Source of the DNA: Haliea sp. E1-2-M8
GTDB taxonomy: Bacteria > Pseudomonadota > Gammaproteobacteria > Pseudomonadales > Halieaceae
DNA: 64,000 bases
Direction of reading: 5' to 3'
Assembly: GCF_030649675.1 (NCBI RefSeq)
Contig: NZ_JAUTDR010000002.1
Span: forward strand, 1-64,000
Shown here piece after piece: positions 43,599-51,092 of the stretch. Each line of letters starts with the position of its first letter. Position 1 is the first letter of the stretch. A program made the translations under genes and the position numbers. Under the pieces are notes generated by a model. The model was not told the origin of the DNA. It saw only the letters and a program-made list of their open reading frames with translations, and ran no database searches.

Positions 43599-44435
43599 CT
43601 ACTCCGGCAAACCGGATTTCCCCGCTTCGCGAATCATTGGCTGATATTCCGCGAACGCCGGCCCGGCGGCCGTCGCCCCCACGGTAAAGCCCGCATCCGT
43701 GGTCAGGGTGTGGCCGGTGGTGTAGCCGGATTCATCGCTGGCCAGCCACAGCGCCGCGTTGGCCACGTCCTCCCCCAGGCCCGGGCGACCGCGCAGCGGT
43801 GATGCCTCGGCCAGGATCGCTTTCGCACCCTCGATATCGCCGGGATCGCCGGTAAGAACATTGGCCACCATCGGCGTGGCCATGGATGCGGCGGCAATCG
43901 CGTTCACCCGCACAGTGCTGCCGGCCAGTTCCACCGCCACGTTCTTGGTCAGCCCCACTACACCGTGCTTGGCGGCGGTGTAGGCATGTGGCCCCAGGCC
44001 GCCCATCAGGCCGGCGGTGCTGGCCATGTTGATAATGGAACCGGAGCGCTGCGGCACCATGACTCGCGCCGCATGCTTCAGGCAGTAAAAAGCGCCGTTC
44101 AGCAATACGTCGATGCTGAAACGCCACTCGGCGCCGGGTGTGGTTGCTACCGGGCCCACCGCGCCGACGATGCCGGCGCTGTTGAACAGGATGTCGAGCT
44201 TGCCGAAGCCGCTGACTGCCGCATCTACCGCCGCGCTGACGCTGTCTTCGTCGGTGATATTGCAGTGCACGTAGATGGCCTGGTCACCGTAGCTGGCCGC
44301 GAGTGCCTCGCCCGCCTCGTCCTGGATATCGCAGAGGCAAACCTTGCAGCCTTCGGCAATAAATCGCGCCGCCGTGGACGCACCAATACCACTGGCAGCG
44401 CCGGTAATGAGGGCTACCTTTCCTTGCAAGCGCAT
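43599..44435 (-). CDS. Short-chain dehydrogenase/reductase (classical)
   Basis: A 278-residue classical SDR. LITGAASGIGAS (about residues 9-20) binds NAD(P), CDIQDE with its Asp favours NAD, NSAGIVG is the structural motif, and NMAS with HAYTAAKHG gives the Ser-Tyr-Lys catalytic set. The C-terminus is about 25 residues longer than usual. It likely oxidises a secondary hydroxyl, for example on a ring substrate. It is the last gene of a minus-strand operon (SnoaL, TonB receptor, SnoaL, SDR) that carries the shared 27-bp element upstream. Confidence 0.9.
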   Translation of the reverse strand: MRLQGKVALITGAASGIGASTAARFIAEGCKVCLCDIQDEAGEALAASYGDQAIYVHCNITDEDSVSAAVDAAVSGFGKLDILFNSAGIVGAVGPVATTPGAEWRFSIDVLLNGAFYCLKHAARVMVPQRSGSIINMASTAGLMGGLGPHAYTAAKHGVVGLTKNVAVELAGSTVRVNAIAAASMATPMVANVLTGDPGDIEGAKAILAEASPLRGRPGLGEDVANAALWLASDESGYTTGHTLTTDAGFTVGATAAGPAFAEYQPMIREAGKSGLPE

Positions 44436-44456
44436 GCTTGTCTCCTTGTCGATGAA

Positions 44457-44475
44457 GGCCGGGGGAGCCCCGGCC
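44457..44475. other. GC-rich hairpin in the spacer before the SDR
   Basis: A perfect 8-bp stem (GGCCGGGG/CCCCGGCC) with a 3-base loop lies in the 49-base spacer between the SnoaL-like gene and the SDR on the minus strand. No T-run follows, so it is more likely an mRNA-stability or attenuation structure than an intrinsic terminator. Confidence 0.5.
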
Positions 44476-44484
44476 GGATTGGTC

Positions 44485-45072
44485 TCAGTCCTTGCCGGCC
44501 CAATGGTAGAGCAGGTCGTCCGGATAATGCTGGCCGATTGTCTCCGCGGCTATGTCGTGAAAGCCCTGGCTGTTCGGGGGCTCCAGCCGGGTCCAGTCGG
44601 TCATGCCGGTGCGCCGGGTGATGCGCCATTCGCCATCGCGGCAGGCGAAGTGGTCCAGGTAGCGGCCGCCGACGAAATAGTCCATCTCGGTATCGCAGGC
44701 ATTGGGCGCCGCTTTCGGGTCGCCCCGGGGACGCATCCGGTGGTAAGCCGTAAAATAGGTTTCCGCGACCGCATGGTCAGCGGAAGTGAGTTCAATGAGG
44801 GTATTGCCGAGCTGGTGGTGGGTGCGGGTGTGGGTAGAGAGCACCCCCAGCGCAAATTCTACGAAATCCCGCGGGCCGCCGTCGGCGGGCCGGGGAGCGT
44901 CAGGGGCCGAGGAAGGCCCCTGATAGAAATGATGATGCACCGAGTCCGGATGGAAGACGCTGCGCAGCAGCGTCTCATCCAGCCGATCCAGCGCGCGCGA
45001 GTAGCGGACGATCACTTCCGTGATCGCCTGTTTCGCCAGCAGTGCCTGCAACGGGTCGTTCATGTCAGCCAT
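44485..45072 (-). CDS. SnoaL-like/NTF2-fold protein
   Basis: A 195-residue protein. ITEVIVRYSRALDRLDETLLRSVFHPDSVH (about residues 17-46) is the N-terminal helix pair of SnoaL_4-type proteins, and HTRTHHQLGNTLIEL with EWRITRRTGMTDWTR matches the curved sheet. The fold is used by dehydratases, isomerases and small hydroxylases, e.g. in steroid and aromatic pathways. Its reaction here is unknown. It starts five bases after the TonB receptor stop, so it depends on the same transcript. Confidence 0.82.
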   Translation of the reverse strand: MADMNDPLQALLAKQAITEVIVRYSRALDRLDETLLRSVFHPDSVHHHFYQGPSSAPDAPRPADGGPRDFVEFALGVLSTHTRTHHQLGNTLIELTSADHAVAETYFTAYHRMRPRGDPKAAPNACDTEMDYFVGGRYLDHFACRDGEWRITRRTGMTDWTRLEPPNSQGFHDIAAETIGQHYPDDLLYHWAGKD

Positions 45073-45077
45073 GAAGA

Positions 45078-47324
45078 TCAGTTGTTGAAGTTGTAAACCA
45101 CTTCCAGGCCGTAGGTACGCGGCGGACGGGTAGCGGCGTAGGACCAGAGGCCCGCCACTTCGTAGCCGTGGGTGTAGCCATCTTCGTCGGTCAGGTTGCG
45201 CCCAAACACGCTGAACTGCAGGTTGTTGATCGAGTAGTTGATGGACGCGTCGACAAGACCCTGGCTATCGTTCTTCAGTTCCTCATTATTGGTTGCGTTG
45301 GTGAAGTGCTCACCAATGTAGCGATAGGAACCGCGAACCCAGGCGTTGCCGCCCGCCACGTCCCACTCATAGGTAGCGTCGAGGGTGCCGGTGTACTCGG
45401 GTGCACGCCGGAACTCCAGGCCACTCAAGTCGGTGATCGAGCCTTCGACGTCGGTATACACGTAGTCATCGTACTCGGAGTCCAGGTAGCCCAGGTTGGC
45501 TCTGATACTGAGGTTTTGGTTCAGGTAAGCCTGCGCCTCCAGTTCAATGCCCTGAATCGTCGCCGAAGACGGGTTGATCACGACCGTCTTTTGTCCGGTG
45601 TCGGTTACAGTGGAGGGCAACTGCAGCTCTTCCTGCTTGTCCTTGTAGTCCATCGAGAAAATAGTGGCATTCAGGCGGAGCCGATTGTCCATCAGTTCGC
45701 TCTTCACACCGATCTCGTAGTTGTCGATGGTCTCCGGATCGTAAGGCTGGTTCGCTTCTTCGAGGCTCGCTACGCGGCCGTTGAAACCGCCCGCACGATA
45801 GCCCTTGGAATAGGTAGCGTAGAACATGACGTCATCGGTCATGTTGTAGCGCAGGCCCAGCTTGGGAGTGAATTCGTCCCACTTTTCGTTCGGGTGTTGG
45901 CCGGGGATCGTGTTCACCTCACCGAACTGGCGCGAGGTTTTCTCATCCTCGGTATAGCGACCACCCACGGTCAGCACCCACTGGTCTGCAAAGCGATAGT
46001 CAGCCTCGAAGAATGCGGCCACTGACTCGGTTTCCTGCTGCGTGGTCTGCGGGATGTCCAGAATCAGGCCCGGTACTGCGAAACCAATGTAGCTGCGCAT
46101 GCGGCTTTCATACTCGGAGTCCCAGAAGAATGCACCTGCGACCACGTTGAAGGCACCACCAGCGTCATAGGTGAGGCGCAGTTCGTGGCTTTGCTGCTCG
46201 AACTCCCCCGGACGGTCGGTGTGGTAGAGCAGCTCCGGCGTGCCGTCCCAATCCTGCAGACTGGCCTCGTCGGACTCCCAGGAACCATAGATGTAGTCAA
46301 AACGCAGGGTATCGTTGATTTCCCAGCGCGCTTCCAGAATGTGCGTATCGGTATCGAAGAACGCGTCCATAAAGGAGTCGTCAACGGCTTCAACCGGCGT
46401 GATGTTGGTCTCAAATGCCGGGGGCGCCGGCGGACGGCCGCCGCCGCCGGCCACACCGTTGCGGTCACCGGTAATGGTTGTATCGTTATTGGGTGAGCAA
46501 TAGCCGTAGGCAACACAGAACAGCTGGTCGGGGCGGGTGGCATTTACCAGCGCGGGGGTGTCCTGATCCAGGCGCTCCATGGTATAGCTATACTCGAGTT
46601 CCAGCGCGTCCGTGGCAGTCCACAGGGCGTTAAACCCAAGCGACTCGTAGTCCTGACGGCCCTGGTCACCGCGCACCGTGACGTTGTCGTAATAGCCTTC
46701 GCCCTGGTCGCGCTTGGCGCCGGTCAGCTTGATGGCCAGATCATCGGTGACCGCAAAATTGAACAGACCGTCCACGTAGTAGGTATCAAAATTTTCGATA
46801 CCCGCACGGAAACGGCCGCCCAGCTCGCCAGTGGGCTGGGTACGCGTAATATTGATCAGGCCGCCCACTGTGTTGCGGCCGAACAGCGTACCCTGCGGGC
46901 CGCGCAGCACTTCAACCCTGGCGATATCAATGCCGCGCATCAGCGCGCCGGCGTTGGAGCCGAGGAATACTCCGTCCACACTGACCCCCACCGCGGGATC
47001 GAAGTTCTTTTCCAGATCCGCCACACCCACGCCGCGGATGTAGATCGCCGCGGTACCACCGGGGCCCTGGCCGGTGTCATCAATAATGACGTTGGGGGCG
47101 ATGTTGGCCAGGTCCTGGATATCGCGCGCGAACTGGCGCTGGATTTCCGTTTCGCTGAGCGCGCTGACCGCGAGGCCCACGTCCTGCATGCTTTCCTCGC
47201 GCTTGCGGGCAGTAACGGTGATCTCTTCCAGAACACCCGCCTGGGCATTGACCACGGTCGGGGCCGAGAGGCCGACCGAAGCCGCAGCGATGGCTGCGAA
47301 CATGATGTTGCGTTGTATTTTCAT
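45078..47324 (-). CDS. TonB-dependent outer-membrane receptor
   Basis: A 748-residue receptor. Signal peptide (MFAAIAAASVGLSAPTVVNA), TonB box-like LEEITVTARKRE, plug domain (about residues 50-160, with FGRNTVGGLINITR) and a 22-strand barrel ending YGLEVVYNFNN. The plug motif IYIRGVG is typical of the large sphingomonad-like receptors used for hydrophobic or carbon substrates rather than siderophores. Flanked by SnoaL-like genes and an SDR, it probably imports the catabolic substrate. A TonB/ExbBD set is not in the window. The signal-peptide ATG is followed by canonical sequence; it lies 66 bases after the SnoaL gene. Confidence 0.93.
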   Translation of the reverse strand: MKIQRNIMFAAIAAASVGLSAPTVVNAQAGVLEEITVTARKREESMQDVGLAVSALSETEIQRQFARDIQDLANIAPNVIIDDTGQGPGGTAAIYIRGVGVADLEKNFDPAVGVSVDGVFLGSNAGALMRGIDIARVEVLRGPQGTLFGRNTVGGLINITRTQPTGELGGRFRAGIENFDTYYVDGLFNFAVTDDLAIKLTGAKRDQGEGYYDNVTVRGDQGRQDYESLGFNALWTATDALELEYSYTMERLDQDTPALVNATRPDQLFCVAYGYCSPNNDTTITGDRNGVAGGGGRPPAPPAFETNITPVEAVDDSFMDAFFDTDTHILEARWEINDTLRFDYIYGSWESDEASLQDWDGTPELLYHTDRPGEFEQQSHELRLTYDAGGAFNVVAGAFFWDSEYESRMRSYIGFAVPGLILDIPQTTQQETESVAAFFEADYRFADQWVLTVGGRYTEDEKTSRQFGEVNTIPGQHPNEKWDEFTPKLGLRYNMTDDVMFYATYSKGYRAGGFNGRVASLEEANQPYDPETIDNYEIGVKSELMDNRLRLNATIFSMDYKDKQEELQLPSTVTDTGQKTVVINPSSATIQGIELEAQAYLNQNLSIRANLGYLDSEYDDYVYTDVEGSITDLSGLEFRRAPEYTGTLDATYEWDVAGGNAWVRGSYRYIGEHFTNATNNEELKNDSQGLVDASINYSINNLQFSVFGRNLTDEDGYTHGYEVAGLWSYAATRPPRTYGLEVVYNFNN

Positions 47325-47390
47325 GGGGCGTCTCCTCGACGATGTTGTTAATAGTTATTTGCGGGTTTTAGTCTGGTATCAGGTTTTATC

Positions 47391-47876
47391 TCAACCCTGC
47401 GGCGCCTGTAGCGGGACGCCGAGTATGGGATTGAAATAATGAATCTTGACGTCGCGCTGGGTGATCAGCCAGCGCCCGTCCTGCCGCTGCACAGTATCAG
47501 TATAGGTCGCCCCGACAATCTGGCAGTCAGTGTCGCCGGCGAGGGTCCCCACGCAGTCAACATCGCAGACACAGGTGGCGTTGTCAGCATCCTGGAAGCG
47601 GATGACGTGGTTGGTTGAAAGGTGATGTGACTCCTGCCAGGCGGGCCAGAGAATCTCCTGCACTGCCTCGCGGATACCGTCGTGGCCGCTAAAAGAACCA
47701 AAGGGCGGACCGATATTCCAGACGCAATCCTCGCTCCAGATTGCCAGGAAACGGTCAAAATCGCGCTTGTCAAAGCCGTGGCAGTAATCCGACGTCAGGT
47801 CGACAATCGCCTGCCGACTCTCCAACTCATCGATCCGCGCCACCAAAGCCGCCAGCATCGCGCTGTCGTCAGCCAT
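47391..47876 (-). CDS. SnoaL-like/NTF2-fold protein
   Basis: A 161-residue protein: VARIDELESRQAIVDLTSDYCHGFDKRDFDRFLAIWSED is the first helix region, HHLSTNHVIRF a central strand, and WLITQRDVKIHYFNP the C-terminal strand. His residues in CHGFDKRDFD and HHLSTNH are candidates for the active site as in scytalone dehydratase- or BaiE-type enzymes; this is a fold-level guess. It is the first gene of the operon; the shared 27-bp element lies 74 bases upstream of its ATG. Confidence 0.82.
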   Translation of the reverse strand: MADDSAMLAALVARIDELESRQAIVDLTSDYCHGFDKRDFDRFLAIWSEDCVWNIGPPFGSFSGHDGIREAVQEILWPAWQESHHLSTNHVIRFQDADNATCVCDVDCVGTLAGDTDCQIVGATYTDTVQRQDGRWLITQRDVKIHYFNPILGVPLQAPQG

Positions 47877-47949
47877 TCTTTACACCTCGTGCCCTTGTTA
47901 TGGTTAAAACGCTCGCAGCGAACCGCGGCAACTCATGGTAACCGTATTC

Positions 47950-47976
47950 GCTTGTTTGCGTCTAGCAAGTGTAGTG
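47950..47976 (-). promoter_or_regulatory. 27-bp candidate operator, copy B
   Basis: Minus-strand copy of the element at 40554-40580: 19 identical bases (TTGCTAGACGCAAACAAGC) preceded by CACTAC. It lies 74 bases upstream of the SnoaL-like gene at 47876. Common control with the SDR-PQQ operon is likely; the two TetR genes in this island are candidate binders. Confidence 0.7.
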
Positions 47977-48090
47977 AAATTTCAAGCCGAGTCAAGCCAC
48001 CGCCCAAGCGCAAACATGGACAGACAAGGGGTTGAGAGTCAGAGCTGGGTAGCGCCTAATTCAATTTGGCACAATGGTGAGGTCGGTGTC

Positions 48091-48184
48091 CTGATTTGGC
48101 GTTTTCGAGACCGTATGCAGCAAGGATGCTGCATACGAGCCTCCAAGGACGGATTCACGGCGTGTCTCGAAAGCGCCAAGTCAG
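48091..48184. repeat. Nested inverted repeat (REP-like element)
   Basis: Outer arms of 21 bases (48091-48111 and 48164-48184) pair with two mismatches. An inner perfect 10-bp hairpin with loop AGGA (GTATGCAGCA/TGCTGCATAC, 48113-48136) sits next to the left arm. The inner right part continues GAGCC then GGACGGATTCACGGCG, a phrase that I remember as common in intergenic repeats of marine gammaproteobacteria. It lies just after the PQQ dehydrogenase gene (minus strand, stop 48251). Confidence 0.75.
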
Positions 48185-48250
48185 GGCGGCGACCGGATTG
48201 CGAAGTCGCACGAGCATTGATTAAGTGGAGAGAACCAATGCCCCAGAGGG

Positions 48251-50098
48251 TTACTCCTGGGGCCCAAACGCAAGCAGCACATTCCCCGGCATATGGAAGT
48301 AAATACCATACCCCGAATTAACAAACATCATTCCGTCACTGAACACCGGCCCCGCCGCACCACCAAACGACCCCCCGTGCGCCGTCCCACCATCGGTAGT
48401 CCGGAACTCCCGCACACTGTCAAACGACCACAGCACCTTGCCATCGCGCTTGTCGTAGGCGCGCAGCACCCCGTCCATGGCTCCGGCGATCACTGCGCCC
48501 TCAAGGGCCGAAGCCGCGGCCGACAGTCCCGGCTGACAGAACTCGCGGCCATCGCAGATATTCGCATTGCGGTTGAACCACAGCTGCTCGCCGGTGCGGA
48601 TATCCACCGCGTACATGCCGGGGAACATCTCGCCCGGCCAGCGCGGGCCACCGTCAAAATCCGACATCGGCACATAGAGCACATCGCCCTCCAGCGCCAT
48701 GCCGAAATGGACGCCGCCCTGGATGCCACCGCGCCCCAGCTTCCTGCGCCAGACGATCTCCCCGCCGTTGTCCGGATCCAGGGCAAACACTTCGCCAGAT
48801 TTCTGGCCCGCCAGCACCAGATCGCGCCCCTCGGACGTTGTCGCCAGGATGGTCGCCGCGCCGAAATCGTAATCGGGGCCGTCCTCTGGCGGACAGTTGA
48901 CGCGCTCCTCGGTTTCGCAACCCATGTTCCAGGCGTCACCGGCCGTCATCTGCTGACTCCAGACAATGGAGCCATCCTCAAGGCTGAGCGCAAGGATCGC
49001 GTCGCTGGTGTTGTTGGCAGGAGATGAGTAGTTCTCGCCAGTACCGACGTACATGACACCGCGCGCCGGGTCCAACGCCGGCGTGTTCCATACCGGCGAA
49101 CCGGAGGGCGCAATGCGCTCAGTGCCCACCGCATTCCTGCCCACCACGGCCGGCTTCTCCGCGATGGTGTAACTGGTGTGCAGTTTTTCCCCGGTCCCGG
49201 CGTTATAGACCGCTACCCCGCCACGGAAGGTGCAGCAGGCATAGCCCGGATCCGCCGCCGCTGTAACCTCCAGCGATGATAACGGCACATACAAGCGGTT
49301 GCCGTGGAGCGCCGGCGAGGCAGTCAGGGTCAGGCTCGGATGGTCGTCCGGCCGGTCGCGCCACACCAGTTCCCCGGTCACCGCATTGAGCGCGTAGACA
49401 TTCCCCACCAGGTCGCCAAAATACAGCAGCGGCGGCGCCGAGGAGCCCTGAGCCCAGTCCGCTACCACAATACCGTTGCGCACTTCGGCAACGGTGGCGA
49501 AGCGCCAGCGGATACAGCCGGTCTCACGATCCAGGGCGTAAACGGTGCCGTCCTGGCTGCCGACGTACAGCGCACCGCCGGCAATCGCGGGCTGGGACCG
49601 GGCGCGCAGGGCACCGGGGAAGGCAAAAGCCCACTTCAGTTCCAGTTCCCCGATATTCGCCGCGGTTACCCCTGCGACCTCATTGTCGTAGAAGCGGTGG
49701 TTACCGGGGTTGACGCCCCAGCCTCTGGTATCCGGGCGCGCGCCGAAGTCGAACTGTGCACGCTCGGCGCTGCATATGGGCGCCTCGCTCTGCATGTCCG
49801 CTTCGGCCAGGGTCTGCCCTGACAGATACTCTGCCACGCGCTGCTGCTCCGCCGCGGTCATCTCCGCCGCCTGGGTCTGCATGACGCCGCCCTGCATGGC
49901 GCGCAAGATCGAGCTCGGCGGCATGATCTCCAGCAGACTGTACTGGGGCGCCTTGGCGACTCCGCCCTCGTGGCAGCTGGCGCAATACTGTTGATACAGG
50001 GCGGCACCATCGCGCTCTCCCGCCGTCTCCGCTTCAGCGCCGGCAAGCGCGCTGCCCGCTGCCATGAGCGCGGTCAAAAGCCAGTGCGAATAGTTCAT
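48251..50098 (-). CDS. PQQ-dependent dehydrogenase with N-terminal haem c (polyvinyl-alcohol dehydrogenase-like)
   Basis: A 615-residue exported enzyme. Signal peptide (LLTALMAAGSALAGAEA), cytochrome c domain with CASCH (about residue 40) and an axial Met region (MQGGVM), then a PQQ propeller with repeats such as TVYALDRETGCIRWRF, NVYALNAVTGELVWR and MYAVDIRTGEQLWF. The haem-then-propeller order matches polyvinyl-alcohol dehydrogenases. ACCTF and other Cys may form disulfides. It probably oxidises a secondary alcohol in the periplasm. Its start overlaps the GST-like gene stop (ATGA). Confidence 0.9.
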   Translation of the reverse strand: MNYSHWLLTALMAAGSALAGAEAETAGERDGAALYQQYCASCHEGGVAKAPQYSLLEIMPPSSILRAMQGGVMQTQAAEMTAAEQQRVAEYLSGQTLAEADMQSEAPICSAERAQFDFGARPDTRGWGVNPGNHRFYDNEVAGVTAANIGELELKWAFAFPGALRARSQPAIAGGALYVGSQDGTVYALDRETGCIRWRFATVAEVRNGIVVADWAQGSSAPPLLYFGDLVGNVYALNAVTGELVWRDRPDDHPSLTLTASPALHGNRLYVPLSSLEVTAAADPGYACCTFRGGVAVYNAGTGEKLHTSYTIAEKPAVVGRNAVGTERIAPSGSPVWNTPALDPARGVMYVGTGENYSSPANNTSDAILALSLEDGSIVWSQQMTAGDAWNMGCETEERVNCPPEDGPDYDFGAATILATTSEGRDLVLAGQKSGEVFALDPDNGGEIVWRRKLGRGGIQGGVHFGMALEGDVLYVPMSDFDGGPRWPGEMFPGMYAVDIRTGEQLWFNRNANICDGREFCQPGLSAAASALEGAVIAGAMDGVLRAYDKRDGKVLWSFDSVREFRTTDGGTAHGGSFGGAAGPVFSDGMMFVNSGYGIYFHMPGNVLLAFGPQE

Positions 50099-51009
50099 GA
50101 TGTTTTCTCCACGCGATAGCCCGAGCGGGGAAAGTGAACTACCACCTCGCCCGCCCGGGGGTCTGTACGACGTACGGCGATGTCCTGGGGGGTGAGCCTG
50201 ACCAGCTCTCCCGCGACGGGCACTGCCCCGTAATCCTCCGGTGTCACCGCCACCTGCATACCTGCTGTCAACCCGGGCGTTGCCTCCTCCAGCACCAGTA
50301 CCTCGGCAACGGACTGCTGTTCCCGGGCAATACTCAGCGCCGCCTCCGCATCCAGCTCGCGGCGCTCACCATGACCAAAACCGGCAACCCGCGGCTCCCA
50401 GGCAAGCACGCGCGAAAAGCGCGCCAGCAGAGCGTCGCCTCCGCGGATATTGCCCCGGCACATCCAGACCGGGAAATAGCCGAGAATATCCGCCCATGAG
50501 GGCTGTGCACCGAGCAGGTAATCGCGACCGTCCGCCAGCATGGTCTCCAGTACTTGCACCTGCGCGCTGAAGCCTGCGTAAAGGTGCGGCAGCTCGCTGG
50601 GCAATGAAGCGAAGTCGAGGAAACTGAAGAACTCGCGGCGGTCCTTGAGGATCTCCCCCGGCAGGTCGCTGTTGGTGCCCATGGACAAGCCGGCGCCGGG
50701 CTGGAAAAAGGCCGCGTCACTCCAGTTGGCCAGCGCCAGGCACAGGCCCTTGCTGCCCTGTGGAAATAGCGTCCGGGCAGGGTAGCGCTGTTCCAGCTCA
50801 ACGGCGATACGCTGGGTGTCACAGTAAATGTCCGCGCCGATCTGCAGCACTGGCGTCTTGCGATAGCCCCCTGTCAGCGCGGTAAGATCCGGCTTGGGCA
50901 TCACCACCGGAATCTGAACCGATTGCCAGGCCAGGCCCTTGAGACCAAAACCAAGGCGCACTTTTTCGGCAAAGGGCGATATATCAAAATGGTGCAGAAT
51001 ACAGTCCAT
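50095..51009 (-). CDS. Glutathione S-transferase-like protein with extra C-terminal domain
   Basis: A 304-residue protein. Residues 1-80 are a thioredoxin-fold GST N-domain (CILHHFDISPFAEKVRLGFGLKG, and the cis-Pro motif RKTPVLQIGADIYCDTQRI with Gln/Ser-type glutathione contacts). Residues about 90-210 form the helical domain (PSWADILGYFP). A C-terminal extension (about 225-304) is predicted strand-rich and is not part of a standard GST (about 200-220 residues). The ATG at 51009 follows AGGAGG; the longer frame adds an unrelated tail. It may isomerise or detoxify a pathway intermediate. Downstream of a terminator-like hairpin. Confidence 0.8.
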   Translation of the reverse strand: MDCILHHFDISPFAEKVRLGFGLKGLAWQSVQIPVVMPKPDLTALTGGYRKTPVLQIGADIYCDTQRIAVELEQRYPARTLFPQGSKGLCLALANWSDAAFFQPGAGLSMGTNSDLPGEILKDRREFFSFLDFASLPSELPHLYAGFSAQVQVLETMLADGRDYLLGAQPSWADILGYFPVWMCRGNIRGGDALLARFSRVLAWEPRVAGFGHGERRELDAEAALSIAREQQSVAEVLVLEEATPGLTAGMQVAVTPEDYGAVPVAGELVRLTPQDIAVRRTDPRAGEVVVHFPRSGYRVEKTS

Positions 51010-51046
51010 CAGGCACTGTCCTCCTTTGCTCTGTGGTTGCGGCAGC

Positions 51047-51073
51047 AAAAAAAGGGCCGACAAAGCCGGCCTT
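51047..51073 (-). terminator. Rho-independent terminator after the TonB receptor gene
   Basis: On the minus strand, GGCCG-N7-CGGCC is followed by a run of seven T (complement of 51047-51053). It lies 20 bases past the TonB receptor stop and before the GST-like gene, so downstream genes may be partly separated from the main transcript. Confidence 0.6.
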
Positions 51074-51092
51074 CAAGCACCGCAAAATCGAC

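Larger units (their letters stand above)
47877..48250. other. Intergenic region with operator copy and palindromic repeat
   Basis: No gene. It contains the promoter region of the SnoaL-TonB operon with the 27-bp element (47950-47976) and the nested inverted repeat at 48091-48184. The remaining sequence to the PQQ dehydrogenase stop at 48251 holds a short CCCCAG/CTGGGG stem around that stop codon. Confidence 0.6.
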
